From: Lederbergia sp. NSJ-179
GTDB lineage: Bacteria; Bacillota; Bacilli; Bacillales; Bacillaceae_C
Direction: 5' to 3'
Assembly (NCBI RefSeq): GCF_022867885.1
Contig: NZ_JALIFP010000026.1
Location: 1 to 53,582, forward strand
Length of the DNA: 53,582 nucleotides
The position numbers were made by a program, and so were the translations under genes. Under the pieces are notes generated by a model that had not been told where the DNA came from, made no database searches, and worked only from the letters and a program-made list of their open reading frames with translations. Below are positions 44,783 to 53,469 of this stretch, piece after piece; position 1 is the first letter of the stretch, and the number at the start of each line of letters is the position of its first letter.

Positions 44783-46651
44783 ATGAGTCATACTAAAACA
44801 ACAACAAAATTAGAGGCACTATTTTCAGCTTTTACCGAGATTGTCGAAACACGTAATTTGGATCTATTACAAGAAAATGCCAATATCGACGGACAGTCGC
44901 CGATGGGGCAAATGTCTAAATTTGCCTCTGAAGCGGGAAAGTTTTATGCAAAAGAGCGATTAATGAGTGAAGAGGTGCTGCAAGCGATCGAGGAAAATTA
45001 TCTGCATCCTCACGATCTTGACTATATGGCAACAGGAACTACGACATGCTGTCAAATTCCTTTAGGGAAAATTTTAAAAGGGGGATTTCATACGGGGCAT
45101 GGTTATATGCGTGAGCCTAGTGATGTGGGCAGCGCCATGGCATTAGCCTCGATTATTTTTCAATCTAATCAAAATATGCAGCATGGTGGGCAAAGTTTTC
45201 CCCTTTTTGACTTTGATTTACCCCCTTATGTCCGTAAAACCTATGAAAAACATTACAATCGATTAAAGAACTATCCATTGAATCTGGAGGAAGAAAGCAT
45301 CCAGGAAATGGCATGGGAAGAAACGGATCAAGCGGTGTATCAAGCCTGTGAAGCCTTTATTCATAATTGTAATTCGATGCACTCGCGAGGCGGTGCCCAG
45401 GTTCCATTTGTGTCGATTAATTATGGGACCGATACATCGAAGGAAGGGAGAATGCTGATAAAAAATGTTCTACTCGCGACAAAGGCGGGACTGGGTCATG
45501 GGGAAACACCTATTTTTCCGATTCAAGTATTTAAAATGAAAAAAGGAATAAATTTTGAACCCAATGAGCCCAATTACGATCTTTATCAGTTGGCACTGGA
45601 AACAACCGCGAAACGGTTATTTCCAAACTTCAGTTTTATTGATTCTAGTTTTAATATCGATTTTTATGATGGAACGCCCGAATCGGAAGTCGCGTATATG
45701 GGCTGTAGAACCCGGGTAATGGCCAATATCCATGGAGATCAAACAAGCATCGGCAGAGGCAATCTCTCCTTTACGTCAATGAATCTGGTGAAAATTGCTT
45801 TAACCACTCAGTCACGTGAGGCCTTTTTCAAAAAGTTGGATCGATACATAGAGATAGCAATCCAACAATTACTGGAACGTTTCGAATGGCAAGCCCAAAA
45901 AATGGCCAAGAATTTCTCCTTTCTTTATGGACAAGGTGTTTGGAGAGATGGTGAAACACTTGCAAGTAGGGACAAGGTAGTATCGGTCCTTAAGCACGGC
46001 ACCCTAAGCGTCGGCTTCATTGGCTTAGCGGAGGCATTAGTTGCTTTAACGGGCCAACATCATGGTGAATCAGAGGAGGCTTACGAGCTAGGTTTTCAGA
46101 TCATCCAGCATATGCGCAAACGAATGGACGAAGCAACGGAGACGTACTCACTCAATTTCTCTTTAATTGCCACACCTGCTGAAGGGTTATCCGGGAAATT
46201 CACAAAACGGGATCAAGCAGAATTCGGAAAAATAAACGGAGTAACAGATCGCTGCTATTATACGAATTCCTACCATATCCCGGTGTATTACCCAATAAAA
46301 GCGATCGACAAAATTAAAAAAGAAGGACCCTTCCACTCTCTTTGCAATGGTGGGCATATTTCCTATATTGAATGTGATGGGGATGTCTCTAAAAATATTC
46401 CCGCTCTTGATGCGATTGTAAAAGCAATGGCGCAGCATGACTTTGGCTACGGATCCATCAACCATCCCGTTGATCGGTGCAGCCATTGTGGGTATACGGG
46501 AATCATTGATAACGAATGTCCTAGCTGCCATAACCAGGACGAAAAATATATCGAACGAATTAGAAGGATCACCGGGTATTTAGTAGGCGATATGAGTAAG
46601 TGGAATTCGGCTAAACGGAAAGAAGAAGAAGAAAGAGTGAAGCACCAATGA
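44783..46651 (+). CDS. nrdD: Anaerobic ribonucleoside-triphosphate reductase NrdD
   Basis: From ATG 44783 (AAAGGAGTGGGAAC) the protein is 622 residues. It is a class III reductase making dNTPs without oxygen. The glycyl-radical site is RRITGYLVGDMSKW near the C-terminus, preceded by the zinc site CSHCGYTGIIDNECPSCH. Active-site features such as FIHNCNSMHSRGGAQVPFVS are present. There is no recognisable N-terminal ATP-cone, so it is the shorter form. It overlaps nrdG by 4 bp and is preceded by NrdR boxes. Confidence 0.95.
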   Translation: MSHTKTTTKLEALFSAFTEIVETRNLDLLQENANIDGQSPMGQMSKFASEAGKFYAKERLMSEEVLQAIEENYLHPHDLDYMATGTTTCCQIPLGKILKGGFHTGHGYMREPSDVGSAMALASIIFQSNQNMQHGGQSFPLFDFDLPPYVRKTYEKHYNRLKNYPLNLEEESIQEMAWEETDQAVYQACEAFIHNCNSMHSRGGAQVPFVSINYGTDTSKEGRMLIKNVLLATKAGLGHGETPIFPIQVFKMKKGINFEPNEPNYDLYQLALETTAKRLFPNFSFIDSSFNIDFYDGTPESEVAYMGCRTRVMANIHGDQTSIGRGNLSFTSMNLVKIALTTQSREAFFKKLDRYIEIAIQQLLERFEWQAQKMAKNFSFLYGQGVWRDGETLASRDKVVSVLKHGTLSVGFIGLAEALVALTGQHHGESEEAYELGFQIIQHMRKRMDEATETYSLNFSLIATPAEGLSGKFTKRDQAEFGKINGVTDRCYYTNSYHIPVYYPIKAIDKIKKEGPFHSLCNGGHISYIECDGDVSKNIPALDAIVKAMAQHDFGYGSINHPVDRCSHCGYTGIIDNECPSCHNQDEKYIERIRRITGYLVGDMSKWNSAKRKEEEERVKHQ

Positions 46652-47112
46652 AGATCATGAATATCCTTCATGATTCCGTTGTCGATGGCGAAGGTTTACG
46701 AACCGTTGTCTTTCTCGCCGGCTGCCCCCATTTTTGCAAAGGATGTCATAATCCAAAAAGCTGGAATTTCCGGAATGGAACGGATATGACCGTGGAAGAA
46801 GTTTTTCAGGAAGTAACGAGCAACCCCTTGAGCAATGTGACGTTATCAGGGGGAGAGCCCTTTTTTCAAGCAGAAGAGGTCGCTCCATTAGCCAAAGCCT
46901 TGAAAAAAGCAGGAAAGAATATATGGATCTATAGCGGATATACCTTCGAACAGCTTGTTCAATCGGAGGATCCCTCCAAGCTCGAACTGCTTCATCACTG
47001 TGATGTCCTAGTCGATGGTCCCTTTCTACTGGAAGAACGAGACTTAACCTTAGCCTTTCGAGGAAGTAAAAATCAACGAATTATTCAACTGGAATCCTAT
47101 CATTCTTATTAA
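46648..47112 (+). CDS. nrdG: Anaerobic ribonucleotide reductase activase NrdG
   Basis: The 154-residue radical-SAM protein generates the glycyl radical on NrdD. The iron-sulfur motif is C-x3-C-x2-C in AGCPHFCKGCHNP, and the SAM-binding GGE motif is in VTLSGGEPFF. The gene overlaps nrdD (ATGA) and ends the operon at a terminator. Length matches the family. Confidence 0.95.
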   Translation: MKIMNILHDSVVDGEGLRTVVFLAGCPHFCKGCHNPKSWNFRNGTDMTVEEVFQEVTSNPLSNVTLSGGEPFFQAEEVAPLAKALKKAGKNIWIYSGYTFEQLVQSEDPSKLELLHHCDVLVDGPFLLEERDLTLAFRGSKNQRIIQLESYHSY

Positions 47113-47169
47113 TATGTATACCCATTTAAGTGCACAAGACCACTGAATTAAGCCGTATTCACATAGACA

Positions 47170-47206
47170 GGAGAGGTGCACGAAGCCCTCTCCCTCTCTT
47201 TTTTTA
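47170..47206 (+). terminator. Terminator of nrdDG
   Basis: GGAGAGG and CCCTCTCC pair around a 9-base loop, followed by CTCTCTTTTTTT. It lies 58 bp after nrdG, with the convergent lipoprotein gene ending at 47218. Confidence 0.8.
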
Positions 47207-47217
47207 AAAGTTGCTCC

Positions 47218-48516
47218 CTATTCCTGATTTTTAGCTTCCAGAATTTTCGCTTCAGATTCTTCTGTTACAATCCGAAGAAATTCGTTCGCATCCATACCTG
47301 ATTCATAGAATTTTTGCAGGTTAATATCGACATATTGATCCCATGGACTAATTCGTTCAGGTGGCGGGGCTGTTTCATTTTTAAAGATCGCTTCAATATT
47401 CTTTCCTTCGGCACTTTCATAATCGGAATAAAAACCCTCTTGTAATTCTTTTTTATTCGACACTATCCCAATACCCTTCTTAGCCATATACTGCTGGTAT
47501 TCATCTGATGAGAAATAGGCAAAGATCTTCAAAACATCATCTACATGTTCACTTGCTGGATTTAAGGTCAATGTATGCAAGAACCCTCTCGGTGCTACTC
47601 CAGGACGATCTGGCCATGTAGGAATGGCCGCAAGATCATAGTTTAAACCAGATTCATTCCTCCAAGCTATCGCCTGAGCATTTGTAACGACCATGGCCGT
47701 TCGTTGATCGTTAAACCGATGATCTGTGAAGAACCCCTCTTCTTCATTTTCACCAAGCGGGACTGTTTCAAAATAGCGCTTATACAGATTTAAATACTTT
47801 GAGAACTCATCTTGTTTTGTAATCAGTACTTCCCCAGTCTCTGGATCTGTCTTATTGACAGAAAACTGGGAGAGAGCCACCTCATCTTGAAAATCAAGGC
47901 CTCGATAGTAAGTGCCGTCTCTTTCCTGCGTTAATCTGCCGGCTAATTCAATCAATTCGTCCCAGGTCATATCATCGCGTGGATAACTTTCCCCAAACAA
48001 ATCAAATATATCCTTATTATACATAATCACATAATACGTATCTTCATAAGGCCATGCTAAAAGGCGCCCCTCTTTATCTCTAGCCCGAATAGTATCAAGC
48101 AGGGCTTGATTTAAATGACTTGTGTCAATCTGATTAGCTTCAAGTAAATCCGTTAAATCCTGATCAAGCTCAAAATATTCCATATCCTGTTGTGACAAGG
48201 TAAAAAAGAAATCAGGATTTTCTCCATTACCAAATACTTCCTCTTCAAGCGACTTTCGGTCAAAGTTATTACCCGGCACATGTTCCACTGTCATATAAGG
48301 GAATTCCTTTTCAATTGGCTCCTTAAAACGCTCATTAAACATGTTCTCGTCCCAAAGGGCAACTGCCTTTAACGTAATCGGTTCATGCTCTCCTTCTTCG
48401 CTCGAACCAGATTTTTTCGGTTCTGTATCGGTCTTTTGATTTGAATTTGAACACGAAATAAGTAATAAAACTAACAAAATAGCAAACCCATAAAATAATT
48501 TTTTACACCCCTTCAT
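47218..48516 (-). CDS. ABC transporter solute-binding lipoprotein of the GH76 locus
   Basis: The 432-residue protein has a lipoprotein signal (ILLVLLLISCSN) with Cys at about 22 and a disordered, Glu/Ser/Lys-rich linker. The remainder is a family 1 carbohydrate-binding fold: PIEKEFPYMTVEHVPGNNFD, YYVIMYNKDIFDLFGESYPR and the C-lobe FFTDHRFNDQRTAMVVTN. It follows the GH76 gene on the same strand with a 41-bp gap, so the pair are probably cotranscribed. As in the first sugar locus, there is no permease gene. An oligosaccharide such as alpha-mannan fragments is the contextual guess. Confidence 0.85.
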   Translation of the reverse strand: MKGCKKLFYGFAILLVLLLISCSNSNQKTDTEPKKSGSSEEGEHEPITLKAVALWDENMFNERFKEPIEKEFPYMTVEHVPGNNFDRKSLEEEVFGNGENPDFFFTLSQQDMEYFELDQDLTDLLEANQIDTSHLNQALLDTIRARDKEGRLLAWPYEDTYYVIMYNKDIFDLFGESYPRDDMTWDELIELAGRLTQERDGTYYRGLDFQDEVALSQFSVNKTDPETGEVLITKQDEFSKYLNLYKRYFETVPLGENEEEGFFTDHRFNDQRTAMVVTNAQAIAWRNESGLNYDLAAIPTWPDRPGVAPRGFLHTLTLNPASEHVDDVLKIFAYFSSDEYQQYMAKKGIGIVSNKKELQEGFYSDYESAEGKNIEAIFKNETAPPPERISPWDQYVDINLQKFYESGMDANEFLRIVTEESEAKILEAKNQE

Positions 48517-48557
48517 TCCTTTCTCCCCCTTAATTAGTTGTTAGAAAGCGTAACAAT

Positions 48558-49643
48558 CTACTCCATGTTTGCGAATAAGGCATATATTTCAACCATCGGA
48601 GCTTGATCTAATAACCATTTATATTTCTGTTCCACTCCCGTCTTTCCGGACCAATCCGAGCTAAAAAGACCTTTATGATCACGGGCATGTGTCCATGCAT
48701 AATTTACATTGTCCTGGATTGCCTCAATAAAAGTACGGTCTTTCTCTGAGTCAACTTCAAACAAAGCTAAATATCCTTTCAATAATATCGTATTAAACCA
48801 AGGTGTTGTTGGAAATAAGTGAATAGAGACATCTGGATGCTTGGTGGTAAAATGGGCCAAACTACTTTGAGCAAGCATTCGAGCCTCTTTTAAATAATCG
48901 GAATGGTTGGTAGCTTTATACAATAGGGCATTGGCATGGATAATCGTTCCTGTATTATACGTATAGGTGGTTCCATCAATGGATCCATCCAGTTTCATAT
49001 TGTCTCCATACACGCCTGTTTCAGGTTGCCAAAGAACTTTTGTCCAATCTAAAATTTTTTCAGCCCAAATGATATACTCATCCTTACCAGTTTCTTCGAA
49101 TAATTTCATCGCGAGTACAGCAGCAGGGCCATTGGAACAAGTATTTTTTGACGTTTTCTGATCCTCCTGCCAATAGATCCCACCACCAAGCTCATTTGAC
49201 CAGCCACTAATAGAAAAATCAAACATCGCCTTCGCCATCTCTAAATAATAAGGATTTCCTAATGTTCTATAAGCTTCAACAAAATCTAGTCCCAACCATT
49301 GATTATCATCATAAAATTTTGAACCTCCCCCTTGATGGATGACATAAGAATCATAGGCAGCGGGATCAGCCTCTACATCTCGATATTGTTCAAGACTCTC
49401 TAAGATGCTGACCAATTCCTTACGATATTTCTCTTCCTCTCCTCCCATTCTCGCAAGCGCATTCACAGCTGAAAGAACTCCAGAAAACGGCCAAAGATAG
49501 GAGAAATCCCGATCGTCCGGCTTTTTTTCATAATTTTCGAGAAAAAGCTGATGCTCTTTTACAAAATAATAGTTTACTAATGTTTCATATGATTGTTCTG
49601 CTTTTTCCTTATAAGTTTTTGCCAACTTCACATCCAAACACAA
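48558..49643 (-). CDS. Glycoside hydrolase family 76 (alpha-1,6-mannanase-like), cytoplasmic
   Basis: The 361-residue protein is an (alpha/alpha)6 barrel. GGSKFYDDNQWLGLDFVEAY contains the paired aspartates that act as nucleophile and acid/base in GH76. LGGGIYWQEDQKTSKNTCSN and YTYNTGTIIHANALL are also typical. There is no signal peptide, so it would act on imported oligosaccharides. Several in-frame non-ATG starts lie just upstream of residue 8 (TTG 49643, TTG 49637, GTG 49631) behind AAAAGGGG; the exact start is uncertain. Characterised GH76 enzymes cleave alpha-1,6-mannan; the specificity here is inferred from family only. Confidence 0.85.
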   Translation of the reverse strand: MCLDVKLAKTYKEKAEQSYETLVNYYFVKEHQLFLENYEKKPDDRDFSYLWPFSGVLSAVNALARMGGEEEKYRKELVSILESLEQYRDVEADPAAYDSYVIHQGGGSKFYDDNQWLGLDFVEAYRTLGNPYYLEMAKAMFDFSISGWSNELGGGIYWQEDQKTSKNTCSNGPAAVLAMKLFEETGKDEYIIWAEKILDWTKVLWQPETGVYGDNMKLDGSIDGTTYTYNTGTIIHANALLYKATNHSDYLKEARMLAQSSLAHFTTKHPDVSIHLFPTTPWFNTILLKGYLALFEVDSEKDRTFIEAIQDNVNYAWTHARDHKGLFSSDWSGKTGVEQKYKWLLDQAPMVEIYALFANME

Positions 49644-49736
49644 TCATCCCCTTTTCTTAAAATCAACTACTTTCGATCCACATCCTAAAACTTACCTCTC
49701 ACCATTAATTCCGTCGATAATTAACCGCTTTCATAC

Positions 49737-49794
49737 ATCATAATAGTATACCAATATAAAAGTCAATATATATTTTGAATATCGATATACTATT
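49737..49794 (-). promoter_or_regulatory. GH76 promoter with inverted-repeat operator
   Basis: On the minus strand TTGACT (49761-49766) and TATGAT (49737-49742) are 18 bp apart. Two arms, AATAGTATACCAATAT (49742-49757) and ATATCGATATACTATT (49779-49794), are inverted with 14 of 16 matches. One arm fills the spacer and the other lies just upstream of the -35. The GntR/LacI-type regulator encoded next door is the natural candidate to bind here. Confidence 0.6.
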
Positions 49795-49807
49795 TTTTTA
49801 AAAAAAC

Positions 49808-50956
49808 TTATTTTTTTACATAAGTGGTTGATTTCCCGACAATCAATTCCGCATCCAATAATTGCTTCGAAGAAACAGACGAATGGTCCTTCATTTTTAA
49901 AATATTTTCAATCGCTTTTCTACCAATTTCTTTTTCTTGCTGTTTTAAATGAGTAAATAAATAGCCATCCTGCAACGGAAACTCAGGACTATCGAAACTA
50001 ATTATCGAAATATCTTCAGGAATGTTCCACCCTAATTCCTCAATCGCTTTTTTTGCAATTAAGGCAAGATTATATTCAACTACAAATAAAGCCGTGATTT
50101 GCGGCTGACTTTGTAAATGTGTTTTTATTTTTTTAATATCCTCTGAAATATTTTCCTGTGTAAATGCATTGGGCAGAGTACTTGTAAGATCTGTTGCCCA
50201 AAGCGCTTTATCCACAGCAATCCCCGCTTCATCATGAGCCTCGATAAAGCCTTCTATTCTTTCTTCAATGGCGGTGGTGTCCACAGGCGGAGGGGAGATC
50301 AAGCTAATATGTTCATGGCCAAGTTCAAATAAATAATTGATCGCCTTTTTAGTGGATGACACATTGTCTGTACTGATCGAAGTAGCCGCAATTCCTTTGA
50401 AATATCGATCAATCAAAACAAGCGGGAATTTATTAATCACAAGCTTTAATATTTCCTCATTAAAATATTCTCCCTGGGCGGGAAATACAATCAACCCATC
50501 CACACCTAAATGAAGCAATTCCTTAATCGCGTTCACTTCATTTTCAATCATCCCCATCGTCCGGCGGATAACCGGAAAACATTCATGCTGCCTTGAAGCT
50601 TCCTCCACGCCATGAACAATATGTGTCCCGAAGCTATAATCAAAATCGGTCATGACAAGCCCAATTAATAATCGTTTAGAATTTTTCTCGGTCGCCTTTT
50701 TTATCTTTACTTGCTTTTCTACATCGACCGCTTCCTTCACAAAAGACCCTTTGCCAGGCAGCCTCACGATTAATCCATCATTGGCCAATAATTCTAATGC
50801 CTTTTTGCTCGTAATCCGACTCACATGATAGAGGTCAGCCAATTCCTTTTCAGAAGGAACTCGATCCCCTTCCCGATAATGTTGATTCGCAATACGCTCA
50901 CATAATTCATCGTAAATTTGTTCATACATTGGCTTATTTGTCTTTTCTACTTCCAT
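49808..50956 (-). CDS. GntR/LacI-type sugar-responsive regulator
   Basis: The 382-residue protein shares the AraR-like architecture. Residues 5-72 are a GntR winged helix (VPSEKELADLYHVSRITSKK, then LLANDGLIVRLPGKGSFV), and residues about 95-380 are a LacI-type effector domain (LLIGLVMTDFDYSFGTHIVH). The start follows GAGGAGG. It is not AraR: the DNA-binding region differs, and the GH76/lipoprotein genes downstream point to another sugar. It reads in the same direction as the GH76 gene, with the inverted-repeat operator between them, and an AT-rich palindrome lies in its own upstream region. Confidence 0.85.
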   Translation of the reverse strand: MEVEKTNKPMYEQIYDELCERIANQHYREGDRVPSEKELADLYHVSRITSKKALELLANDGLIVRLPGKGSFVKEAVDVEKQVKIKKATEKNSKRLLIGLVMTDFDYSFGTHIVHGVEEASRQHECFPVIRRTMGMIENEVNAIKELLHLGVDGLIVFPAQGEYFNEEILKLVINKFPLVLIDRYFKGIAATSISTDNVSSTKKAINYLFELGHEHISLISPPPVDTTAIEERIEGFIEAHDEAGIAVDKALWATDLTSTLPNAFTQENISEDIKKIKTHLQSQPQITALFVVEYNLALIAKKAIEELGWNIPEDISIISFDSPEFPLQDGYLFTHLKQQEKEIGRKAIENILKMKDHSSVSSKQLLDAELIVGKSTTYVKK

Positions 50957-51247
50957 TCATATCCTCCTCAACTACACCATACATACTATATATATTAATA
51001 TATCAGTTTATACAAACAAATGAAACCATTATCATAAGATTGATTAAGGAGAGCTTGTCCCCGAAGGTGTTTTTAAAATAAAAAAACCGCTCACCATTAA
51101 AACCAACGAATCTCAGCTGAAATTATTTTCATTCTAAAAAACCATGGTAACACCAAGATTAATGACGTCACCATGGTTTTCAAATGTAACCTGCCTTTTA
51201 CCCATAACGGTTTAACCCAGAGACTTTCTACTTTCTCTGAATATTGA
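50957..51247. other. Intergenic region between the regulator and the MFS gene
   Basis: An AT-rich palindromic stretch (ATATATTAATATAT, about 50990-51003) lies 35-50 bp upstream of the regulator start and may be its operator or -10 region. The MFS terminator lies at 51138-51180. No gene is supported. Confidence 0.4.
51138..51184 (-). terminator. Terminator of the MFS efflux gene
   Basis: AAAACCATGGT and ACCATGGTTTT are perfect complements around a 21-base loop. T-runs follow on both strands. It lies about 70 bp after the MFS stop at 51248. Confidence 0.7.
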
Positions 51248-52483
51248 TCAATGACCTGCTTCCACTTCATCCACATGTTTAACATGGGCGTGATTCGACC
51301 AGACAACGAGTACAGAAATAAACACAAATACGCCGCCCACAATAAAAGGGATGCTCGAATTAAATAGTTCCGAAAGCTTACCTGCGAGGAAAGGGGCAAT
51401 CGCCGCTCCGATAAAACGAAGAAAACTATAAGCTGCAGAGGCTGTTGAGCGTTCAACTGTTGTAGCATTCATCACCGCTGTCGTAATTAAAGTATTATTA
51501 TTTCCAAGCAAAGCTCCTGAAAGGATGACAGCTGTAATCACTAGCCACTGTGTAGAAGTCCAAATTCCCATAGCAAGAAGGAGGAGGCCAAATAAAATTA
51601 ACATCATACACATCGATTTAACCGTTCCAAACCATTGCTGGAGTTTCGGGGCCATAAACACAGAAGTAATCGCCAGCAATAATCCCCACCCTAAGAAAAC
51701 AAAGCCTAGTCCATGCTCATCTAAACCTAATACAAACGGGGCGTAGGCTAATAATGTAAAAAAGCCGAAATTATACAAGGCGGCCGTAATCCCTAAAACC
51801 ATTAAAGAGCGATGTTTCATCGCACGAAAAGGATCTAATAAGGAGACTTTCTGTTTTGTGCTCTTCTTCACGTTCGCTTTTGGCATTAAAATCGACAATC
51901 CGATAAAGGCAATGACCATTAAGGTTGCTACACCGAGAAAAGGACCTCTCCATGACATCGCCCCTAACCAACCACCAAGCAGTGGACCAACAGAAATGCC
52001 CAATCCAATCGCCGCTTCATATAAAATGATCGCTTTTGCATTTCCACCAGTGGCAAGTGTAACAATCGCCGTTAAAGCTGTCGCAACAAATAAAGCATTC
52101 CCAAAGCCCCAACCGCCTCTTAAGCCAACAAGTGTCCAAATATCATTCGAAACTCCGCCTAATCCGGCAAACAAAGCAATAATCACAATTCCGCTCAGTA
52201 AGGTTCCCTTCATCCCAAGCTTCGAGGAAATGGTTCCTGTTACAAGCATCGCAATGGCCATCACCGCATTATAGCTCGTAAAAAGCAACGTTACCTCACT
52301 TGGTGAGGCATCCAATTGATTGGCGATTGCAGGTAAAATCGGATCAACCAATCCCAATCCCATAAAAGCAATAATACTGGCAAAAAAGACTGCCCACACC
52401 GCTTTTGGTTGTTTCAGAATACTTCCCTCTTCTTCAATAGACTCATTGACTACTTTTGCTGCAGTTGTTACATTTTGTGACAT
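51248..52483 (-). CDS. MFS drug-efflux-type transporter
   Basis: The 411-residue protein has twelve membrane helices. MGLGLVDPILPAIANQLDAS in helix 1 and the loop ISSKLGMKGTLLSGI are typical of the YfmO/Blt-type drug:H+ antiporters. GPLLGGWLGAMSWRGPFLGV is the antiporter motif C region of helix 5. The start ATG follows GGAGAATATCT. A terminator-like hairpin sits in the leader 49 bp upstream, so expression may be attenuated. The substrate is unknown. Confidence 0.88.
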   Translation of the reverse strand: MSQNVTTAAKVVNESIEEEGSILKQPKAVWAVFFASIIAFMGLGLVDPILPAIANQLDASPSEVTLLFTSYNAVMAIAMLVTGTISSKLGMKGTLLSGIVIIALFAGLGGVSNDIWTLVGLRGGWGFGNALFVATALTAIVTLATGGNAKAIILYEAAIGLGISVGPLLGGWLGAMSWRGPFLGVATLMVIAFIGLSILMPKANVKKSTKQKVSLLDPFRAMKHRSLMVLGITAALYNFGFFTLLAYAPFVLGLDEHGLGFVFLGWGLLLAITSVFMAPKLQQWFGTVKSMCMMLILFGLLLLAMGIWTSTQWLVITAVILSGALLGNNNTLITTAVMNATTVERSTASAAYSFLRFIGAAIAPFLAGKLSELFNSSIPFIVGGVFVFISVLVVWSNHAHVKHVDEVEAGH

Positions 52484-52524
52484 AGATATTCTCCATTCTA
52501 TTATTTTTTTGTCATCTCATAAAA

Positions 52525-52561
52525 ATTAAAAAGGCCTCATGGGTGTTATTTAAAGAGGCCT
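52525..52561 (-). terminator. Terminator-like hairpin in the MFS leader, possible attenuator
   Basis: On the minus strand AGGCCTC and GAGGCCT pair around a 16-base loop and are followed by TTTTTAATTTTT, ending about 42 bp before the MFS start. A TATAAT occurs just upstream on the same strand (about 52578-52583), which would make this a leader terminator. Otherwise it ends transcripts coming through from the CBS gene. Confidence 0.6.
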
Positions 52562-52638
52562 CGTTAATATTTTTTTGCATTATAAAACCACTTAATTTGC
52601 GGAGCTTTTTTAAAGTGTATGGCTGGAATTTCCGGCTC

Positions 52639-52890
52639 TATTGCCGAAGCTTTCCACCCGTATCATTGAACTTCCCGGCCCATTTGCTGAACTTTCACAT
52701 GTATTGCTGAAGTTTTCATACCTATTGCTGAAGTTCTCAACTCATTTGCTGAACTTTTCACACCTATTGCTGAAGTTCTCAGCTCATTTGCTGATCTTTT
52801 CACACCTATTGCTGAAGTTCTCAGCTCATTTGCTGATCTTTCATCCGTATTGCTGAAGTTCGGAACTCAACTGCCGGCGAACTTCCAGTG
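52639..52890 (-). repeat. 21-bp tandem repeat array B (inverse orientation to array A)
   Basis: About twelve units of 20-22 bp are centred on ATTGCTGAAGTT or TTTGCTGAACTT, which on the minus strand is the AACTTCAGCAAT core also found in array A. In the middle, two unit types alternate (one ending CTCAGCTCA, the other TTTTCACACCT), giving a 42-bp higher-order repeat. No protein-coding features are credible. It fills the gap between the MFS and CBS genes. Confidence 0.9.
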
Positions 52891-52930
52891 CAAGACATTG
52901 ACCGGAAGCTTTTCTCCCGCTACCAACTAT

Positions 52931-53386
52931 TTAAAGTAAACCTTTAAATGTATGGCGAATCACGTCACCACGACTGATGACACCAACCAGCTTCCCATCT
53001 CGTTCAACAGGTACTTTTTTTATTTTTCTTTTCCCTAAAATAGTCGCTACATTTTCAACCTCTTCATCCCATGAAACTTTGATCACTTTTTTCTTCGCAA
53101 TGTCGAGAGCAGGTAAAGTCAGAATTTGTTTAACCCTTTCTGAAAATCCCTCCCTGTCTCCTTCCACAACATTAACAAAATATAAAGAGTCCACCACAAT
53201 ATCCTTATGTCTCCCAATATATCGCATAATATCGCCATCACTTATATAAGCAATTAATTCTTTTTGATCATTAACCACAGGTACCCCGCTAATCCCATGC
53301 TTAATAAAATTTTGAATAACAACGCGAATCGGATCTGTTCCTTTCACATAAAATACATCCCGAATCATAATGTCATTGGCTTTCAT
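52931..53386 (-). CDS. CBS-domain-pair regulatory protein
   Basis: From ATG 53386, 5 bp after AGGAGGA, the protein is 151 residues and consists of two CBS domains. The first has IMIRDVFYVKGTDPIRVVIQ and HGISGVPVVNDQKELIAYIS; the second has KVIKVSWDEEVENVATILGK and KVPVERDGKLVGVISRGDVI. Such proteins bind adenine nucleotides or related ligands and report energy or stress status. No enzyme domain is attached and the target is unknown. Confidence 0.88.
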   Translation of the reverse strand: MKANDIMIRDVFYVKGTDPIRVVIQNFIKHGISGVPVVNDQKELIAYISDGDIMRYIGRHKDIVVDSLYFVNVVEGDREGFSERVKQILTLPALDIAKKKVIKVSWDEEVENVATILGKRKIKKVPVERDGKLVGVISRGDVIRHTFKGLL

Positions 53387-53469
53387 AATCATCCTCCTAT
53401 TCCATTTATCGTATTGTCAAAACTTATATAGTAAAAAGTTAATAAAATCTTGATTTATAGGGTTTAGAA

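Noticed and set aside
51097-51468. 123-codon minus-strand frame overlapping the MFS 3' end
   Set aside because: It is a shadow of the MFS coding sequence and terminator, with no independent support.
52641-52856. Open frame with leucine-rich repeats across array B
   Set aside because: It has the same cause as in array A: 21-bp periodicity, no ribosome binding site, no family.
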